From Vibrio celticus (lineage in GTDB: Bacteria; Pseudomonadota; Gammaproteobacteria; Enterobacterales; Vibrionaceae): a stretch of 64,000 nt of DNA. The translations under genes and the position numbers were made by a program. The notes beneath the pieces were generated by a model. It was given only the letters and a program-made list of their open reading frames with translations. It was not told the origin of the DNA and made no database searches. The stretch is from assembly GCF_024347335.1 (NCBI RefSeq), contig NZ_AP025463.1:620001-684000 (forward strand). Reading direction: 5' to 3'. Below, one piece after another: positions 59,763-64,000 of the stretch; position 1 is the first letter of the stretch, and every line of letters begins with the position of its first letter.

Positions 59763-60835
59763 TATGTCGATTCTGGCAAAAGGGTCTGAATCCTTTTTAG
59801 CAGTTGCTCGATCTCTTGTTTTTCATAGTGAGCCGTCACTATCGGTTGGCTGCTTTCTCTTGGGAGTAATGCCGTTTCGATATGGTGCTGCAATAAAGCA
59901 TCTTGTGAGTTGGCGTTGAGCTTCTCTGCAAGTATCACAGCTTGTCGACCAATCGTGGTGAAGTCTTGTTTGATGGTGGTCAATGGTGGATTAAAAAACG
60001 CACTGTCCTCGATTCCATCAAAGCCGACGACCGCAACCTTATCAGGGACAGGTATCTGCAGTTCTTGCAGTGCACGTAAAGCTCCCAATGCCATCTGATC
60101 ACTTGCCACTAACACGGCATCAAATACGGCTTGTTTAGAGACAGCTTCTCGAACGCCAAGGTAACCACTTTCTGCTTGCCAGTTTCCTTGATATTGATAC
60201 TGCACCTTACTCTCTGCATCTGATAACACGGCTAACCAACTTTGATGACGAATCTTTGAGGCACTGGATTCATTCGGGCCAGTGATCAGCAGGAAGTCCG
60301 TTCGTCCGCTTTCAAGTAGATGTTGAGCTGCCAGTTTTGCTCCTTCCGCATGATCACCGCAAACATAGTTCACTTGGCTGTTAGAAGGGACATCAATGAA
60401 GATAAGGTTGAGGTGCTGATATTGTTCCACTAACAATTCTGCATCGGCACTCTTTAAAGGCACATTCAGAATAATGCTGTCGACCTGTTGAGCCATCAGT
60501 TCACGAATAGCCTCACGGGTGTTCGCGAGATTAGGCTCGGAAACAACAGAGAAAGCGACGCCATAACTCATATCATGAGCCTGCATTCGCACGCCATTGG
60601 CGATCATTGCTGCGCCATGCAGTGCCATATCGAGAGTGACTAAACCAACGCTGGTGGACTTGGCTCGACTGAGCATTTGCGCACCTTTATTGGGTACATA
60701 TCCCAGTTGCTTTATGGCGGCGTTAACCTTGTTACGGGTGGATTCCGCGACGTCTTGTGAGCCATTGGTTACTCGAGATACCGTCTGGGTGGATACCCCT
60801 GCCAGTTTTGCTACGTCTTTGAAGGTGATACTCAT
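59762..60835 (-). CDS. LacI-family regulator of the alpha-galactoside genes
   Basis: A 357-residue LacI/GalR repressor with the helix-turn-helix TFKDVAKLAGVSTQTVSRVT, the hinge GAQMLSRAKS and a sugar-binding domain (SVGLVTLDMALHGAAM, then VAVVGFDGIEDSAFFNPPLT). The ATG at 60835 (MSITFKDV) is preferred to one four codons upstream, because family members start just before this helix; neither has a strong ribosome binding site. It is divergent from the alpha-galactosidase gene, and the gap between them has two matching palindromes typical of LacI operators. Alpha-galactosides or a breakdown product should be the inducer. Confidence 0.9.
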   Translation of the reverse strand: MSITFKDVAKLAGVSTQTVSRVTNGSQDVAESTRNKVNAAIKQLGYVPNKGAQMLSRAKSTSVGLVTLDMALHGAAMIANGVRMQAHDMSYGVAFSVVSEPNLANTREAIRELMAQQVDSIILNVPLKSADAELLVEQYQHLNLIFIDVPSNSQVNYVCGDHAEGAKLAAQHLLESGRTDFLLITGPNESSASKIRHQSWLAVLSDAESKVQYQYQGNWQAESGYLGVREAVSKQAVFDAVLVASDQMALGALRALQELQIPVPDKVAVVGFDGIEDSAFFNPPLTTIKQDFTTIGRQAVILAEKLNANSQDALLQHHIETALLPRESSQPIVTAHYEKQEIEQLLKRIQTLLPEST

Positions 60836-60936
60836 CGCTCTGCTCATCGAATATTTTAGAGTGAAATAAGCCTACCGAAATTTACCAAACTAAACTCTGC
60901 TCACTCTCAAATAAATGTCTTTTAAAACATTAAAAA

Positions 60937-60950
60937 TGTTTGCGGAAACA
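60937..60950. promoter_or_regulatory. LacI-type operator 1
   Basis: TGTTT-GCGG-AAACA is a 5-bp perfect dyad with a central CG, the hallmark of LacI/GalR operators. It lies 102 bases before the regulator start and matches operator 2. Confidence 0.75.
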
Positions 60951-61056
60951 GTCGATCTTGTGCAAATTTTTCGAATATTAAAGCCAATTTACATCACGAT
61001 TTTGTGGGTTTTGGATACTAATCTGGCGTGATGGGTTCACTATTATTTCTATATTA

Positions 61057-61070
61057 TGTTTACGAAAACA
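61057..61070. promoter_or_regulatory. LacI-type operator 2
   Basis: TGTTT-ACGA-AAACA has the same dyad and central CG, 13 bases before the alpha-galactosidase start. It is 120 bp from operator 1, a spacing that would allow looping by a tetramer. Binding here would block transcription or its start. Confidence 0.75.
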
Positions 61071-61083
61071 ATAGAGATTAGTA

Positions 61084-63186
61084 ATGAACGAATTTATTCA
61101 CTTAAAGAGTAAAAACCATAGTTTGATCATTAAATCAGGGCGTGTTCCAGAGGTTTTGCATTGGGGGGCAAAGATCGCAAGTATTGATGAAGATCTTCTG
61201 CTTTCGACAGAGAGACCGATTTCCCAAGCACGACTTGATGTGGATGTGCCTCTCTCTCTTTGTCCTGAGTTAGGCAGTGGGCACTTTAACGCTCCGGGCA
61301 TTGAAGGTCATAGAGAAGGGCTTGATTGGGCTCCCGTCTTTAAGACAGTTCGTTACGATGCTCAAGATCAAGAAGTGAGTTTCCTCCTTGAAGACAAGGT
61401 TGCTCTACTGGATCTTAAGGTTGAGATCAAACTGGATTTCGAATCTGACGTCGTCCAAAAGCGTGTAACCATCACCAATAAAGGCAGCAATAAATACTAC
61501 CTGAATAAGCTTTCTTCTACGTTGCCATTGCCGAATCACGCCAACGAACTCATGACGTTCCATGGCCGTTGGTGTCATGAATTTCAAACGCAACGTCAGC
61601 GTTTTGAACATGGCGGCTTCATGCAAGAGAACCGTCGCGGTCGTACTTCACATGAAAACTTCCCTGGCATGTTTGCAGGCACTCAAGGGTTCTCAGAGCA
61701 GAACGGTTTGGTGTGGGGATTTCATTTGGGTTGGAGCGGTAACCACCAAATGCGCGCGGATGTTCGTAGTGATGGCCGCCGCTTTGTTCAAGCGGGAGAG
61801 TTATTGCTAGCGGGTGAATCGATTCTAGAACCAGAGGCTACTTATCAGACACCTTGGCTCTATGCCTGTTACAGCAATTCTGGCTTGAACGGTATTGCTC
61901 AGCGTTTTCAGCAATTTGTTCGCGACAATATTATTCAATTCCCAACCGAAAAACCTCGTCCCGTTCATTTAAACACATGGGAAGGGATCTATTTTGATCA
62001 CAAGCCTGAGTACATCATGAAGATGGCAACGGAAGCGGGCGTGATGGGCGTTGAACGTTTCATTATTGATGATGGTTGGTTTGTGGGGCGTGATGGTGAA
62101 CGTACCGCACTGGGCGACTGGTATTTGGATGAGGTGAAATACCCAAATGGCTTAGAACCTGTGATTGAACATGTTAATCAACAGGGTATGGAGTTCGGGT
62201 TGTGGGTTGAACCTGAGATGGTAAGCCAAGATTCTAATCTTTACCGAAATCATCCTGATTGGGTGCTTGGTTTACAAGGGTATCATCAACCATCTGGCCG
62301 TTGGCAGTACGTGTTAGACCTACAAAATGAAGCGTGTTTTAACTATTTGTATGAACGCCTCAATGCGCTTTTGACTCGATACAACATCACTTACCTTAAG
62401 TGGGACATGAACCGAGAGTTGGTTCAACCTGGGCATCAAGGTAAAGCTGCTGTGCATGGTCAAACTAAAGCGCTATATCGCCTTGTTGATGAGTTGAATC
62501 GAGCGCACCCAGAAGTCGAGATTGAATCTTGTTCTTCGGGCGGCGGCCGTATCGATTTTGAAATTCTAAAACGAACACATCGTTTCTGGGCATCGGATTG
62601 TAATGATGCCTTAGAGCGCCAAGCCATTCAGAAAGGCATGAGTTACTTCTTCCCACCAGAAGTGATGGGGGCGCACATTGGCCCAGCAGAATGCCACTCA
62701 ACCAACCGTCGTCACAGCATCAATATGCGTGGTGTAACTGCACTCATGGGGCATATGGGTGTTGAGCTTGACCCTGTTAAAGAGTCACCGGAAGAGAAAC
62801 AAGCATTCTCACATTACATTTCACTGCATAAGCAATTTCGTCATGTTTTGCATTCTGGTCGTAGTTTCCGAATGGATCCTTCGGACAAAAATCAGAACAT
62901 TTATGGCGTTGAAAATGACGATGAAATGCTGATCACCGTGTGCCAATTAGCGATGCCTGAATATGCTCTGCCTTCGCCACTTCGTATTAGCTGCGTGGAA
63001 GACAACGCGATGTATCAAGTGAAGTTAGTGGACATGCCAAAAACCAGTTTCCAGTTGATGAAACAACGCCCCCAATGGCTCGACAAAACGTTAACCCTGA
63101 GTGGCGATAACCTCAAAGAGATTGGATTGACCTTACCTATTCTCGACCCAGAGTCTGCCTTGATTGTTCATCTGAAAAAGATATGA
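61084..63186 (+). CDS. Alpha-galactosidase, GH36 family
   Basis: A 700-residue glycosidase that removes terminal alpha-galactose from sugars such as melibiose and raffinose. The N-terminal beta-sandwich (about 1-290) leads to a TIM barrel. Substrate and catalytic residues are visible in FIIDDGWF, LWVEPEMVS, the nucleophile D441 in YLKWDMNRE, ESCSSGGGRID, and the acid/base D505 in FWASDCNDALERQ. The lack of a signal peptide places it in the cytoplasm, so the substrate must be imported, which fits the symporter gene downstream. The ATG lies 13 bases after a LacI-type operator, and no strong ribosome binding site is visible (AGAGATTAGTA). Confidence 0.93.
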   Translation: MNEFIHLKSKNHSLIIKSGRVPEVLHWGAKIASIDEDLLLSTERPISQARLDVDVPLSLCPELGSGHFNAPGIEGHREGLDWAPVFKTVRYDAQDQEVSFLLEDKVALLDLKVEIKLDFESDVVQKRVTITNKGSNKYYLNKLSSTLPLPNHANELMTFHGRWCHEFQTQRQRFEHGGFMQENRRGRTSHENFPGMFAGTQGFSEQNGLVWGFHLGWSGNHQMRADVRSDGRRFVQAGELLLAGESILEPEATYQTPWLYACYSNSGLNGIAQRFQQFVRDNIIQFPTEKPRPVHLNTWEGIYFDHKPEYIMKMATEAGVMGVERFIIDDGWFVGRDGERTALGDWYLDEVKYPNGLEPVIEHVNQQGMEFGLWVEPEMVSQDSNLYRNHPDWVLGLQGYHQPSGRWQYVLDLQNEACFNYLYERLNALLTRYNITYLKWDMNRELVQPGHQGKAAVHGQTKALYRLVDELNRAHPEVEIESCSSGGGRIDFEILKRTHRFWASDCNDALERQAIQKGMSYFFPPEVMGAHIGPAECHSTNRRHSINMRGVTALMGHMGVELDPVKESPEEKQAFSHYISLHKQFRHVLHSGRSFRMDPSDKNQNIYGVENDDEMLITVCQLAMPEYALPSPLRISCVEDNAMYQVKLVDMPKTSFQLMKQRPQWLDKTLTLSGDNLKEIGLTLPILDPESALIVHLKKI

Positions 63187-63239
63187 AACGCTAACTCTGA
63201 GTACCCCTACAAATAAAATTCTAAATATAAAAATATAAT

Positions 63240-63261
63240 CGGCAGCGAGGAATTGCTGCCG
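63240..63261 (+). other. Hairpin between alpha-galactosidase and symporter genes
   Basis: CGGCAGC and GCTGCCG pair over eight bases with no T run. It may stabilise the upstream mRNA end or tune expression between the two genes, as intercistronic hairpins often do in sugar operons. Confidence 0.55.
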
Positions 63262-63287
63262 CAATAACTAAACTTAAGGAAAACAAA

Positions 63288-64000
63288 ATGTCTATTACAG
63301 TTCTGCTGTCATTCTTGTTATTTACTGGTTTTGTTGTCGCGTTTACCTACAACAAAGTTAAAAATGACAAGAACACCTCACAAGACGGTTTCTTTCTTGG
63401 CGGAAGAAGCTTAACCGGTGGTTTGATTGCCAGCTCCCTAATTTTAACCAACTTGAGCGCGACTAGCTTTGTTGGCATGAGTGCACAAGCTTATACCCAT
63501 AACATGAGTGTCATGGGGTGGGAAGTGGCCTCTGGTGTCACTTTGGTGATCATCGCTTTGATGCTGGTACCGCGTTACCTGAAGCAAGGGATAACGACGA
63601 TTCCTGATTTCTTAGAGAGCCGTTACGACATGTCGGTGAAGAAGTTTGTGACGTTACTTTTCTTGTGCCAGTACGTCATCAATATCTTGCCAACCACACT
63701 TTATGCCGGTGCCGTTGTTCTGGGAGAGATCTTTGATGTTCAAGCTCTGCTTAATATTTCAGAATTCAGCTCTATTGCCCTAATTTCAGCGACGATCGGT
63801 CTACTTGGTTTCTTTTACGCGATTTATGGTGGACTCAAAGCGGTCGTGATTGCCGATACTATTAATGGTGTTGGTCTTATTATTGGCGGCATGATGATCC
63901 CCGTGTTTGGTTTAATGGTGTTGGGTGAGGGCAGCTTTGGTGCTGGCTTGGATATTCTGCTTTATGCCGCGCCAGAGAAACTGCAATCGGTTGGTACAGA
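63288..64000 (+). CDS. Sodium:solute symporter (SSS family), N-terminal part
   Basis: The first 237 codons of a membrane transporter cut by the window end. It opens with a hydrophobic helix (TVLLSFLLFTGFVVAFTY). The SSS signature region follows: FFLGGRSLTGGLIASSLILT, NLSATSFVGMSAQAY with the sodium-site residues, and VPRYLKQGITTIPDFLESRY. The relation to SglT/SGLT-type sugar symporters is likely, and the place after a GH36 gene suggests galactoside or galactose uptake with Na+. AAGGAAAACAAA precedes the ATG. Confidence 0.9.
   Translation, partial: MSITVLLSFLLFTGFVVAFTYNKVKNDKNTSQDGFFLGGRSLTGGLIASSLILTNLSATSFVGMSAQAYTHNMSVMGWEVASGVTLVIIALMLVPRYLKQGITTIPDFLESRYDMSVKKFVTLLFLCQYVINILPTTLYAGAVVLGEIFDVQALLNISEFSSIALISATIGLLGFFYAIYGGLKAVVIADTINGVGLIIGGMMIPVFGLMVLGEGSFGAGLDILLYAAPEKLQSVGT

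Noticed and set aside
61032..61046. GTGA-TGGGT-TCAC before the alpha-galactosidase gene as a CRP site
   Set aside because: The half-sites are five bases apart instead of six and lack the outer T and A, so it is unlikely to bind CRP well.

Overview
The window reads as a piece of the larger chromosome of a Vibrio (Gammaproteobacteria, moderate G+C). The basis is gene order: infB-rbfA-truB-rpsO-pnp-nlpI, holD-rimI-prfC, nupC-deoCABD, ytjB/serB, a two-PilZ gene, radA and a second EF-G gene follow one another as I remember them from Vibrio cholerae chromosome 1. NupC is also close to the structurally known Vibrio CNT protein as I recall it. Placement in a particular clade (for example Splendidus) is only a guess. 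No rRNA, tRNA or CRISPR array was seen.

Layout. 1-5.8 kb: translation and RNA-decay core genes with terminators and a long pnp leader stem. 5.9-7.8 kb: a MarR regulator and a MATE efflux pump, with two matching operator palindromes flanking the regulator gene. 7.8-13.2 kb: the oxygen-independent ubiquinone genes ubiV-ubiU (-) and ubiT-yhbS (+), separated by a PAS-GGDEF-EAL gene; both ubi promoters carry an FNR-like site placed exactly 29.5 bp from a -10 box, the class II geometry. 13.4-17.0 kb: holD-rimI, an IS5-type element and prfC. 17.0-24.3 kb: a 51-codon gene overlapping yjjV, nupC with a perfect CRP core, and the deoC-deoA-deoB-deoD operon with a hairpin at every junction. 24.4-32.8 kb: ytjB, serB, plzC, radA, fusA2 and a VF530-type gene.

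32.8-36.7 kb is an accessory patch: two LysR genes each facing a small DUF1127-type gene. The second pair is split by a decayed IS4-family element with a 10-bp target duplication. 37.2-55.1 kb is a large tad (Flp tight-adherence pilus) island: an upstream tadE-tadE-tadG block, then an acyl-CoA ligase and an AraC-type regulator on the other strand, then flp-flp2-tadV-AAA ATPase-rcpC-rcpA-lipoprotein-tadG-like-tadE-tadE-tadZ-tadA-tadB-tadC-tadD. The island has two sets of pseudopilins, two Flp pilins and an AAA ATPase that is not a textbook tad component.

55.2-64 kb: a chromate-type transporter with a divergent LysR, a second and apparently identical copy of the IS5-type element in opposite orientation, a PAP2-type membrane protein, a promoter-hairpin-terminator segment that may encode a small RNA, and an alpha-galactoside module (LacI regulator, GH36 alpha-galactosidase, start of a sodium-solute symporter) with two matching 14-bp operators.

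Candidates most worth following: the paired LysR/DUF1127 divergons with their dyads, the tad island with its AAA ATPase and doubled pseudopilins, the small-RNA candidate at 59.6 kb, the FNR geometry at ubiU and ubiT, and the twin IS5 copies that bracket about 44 kb in inverted orientation. All reading was by eye. No homology search, folding or codon statistics could be run.
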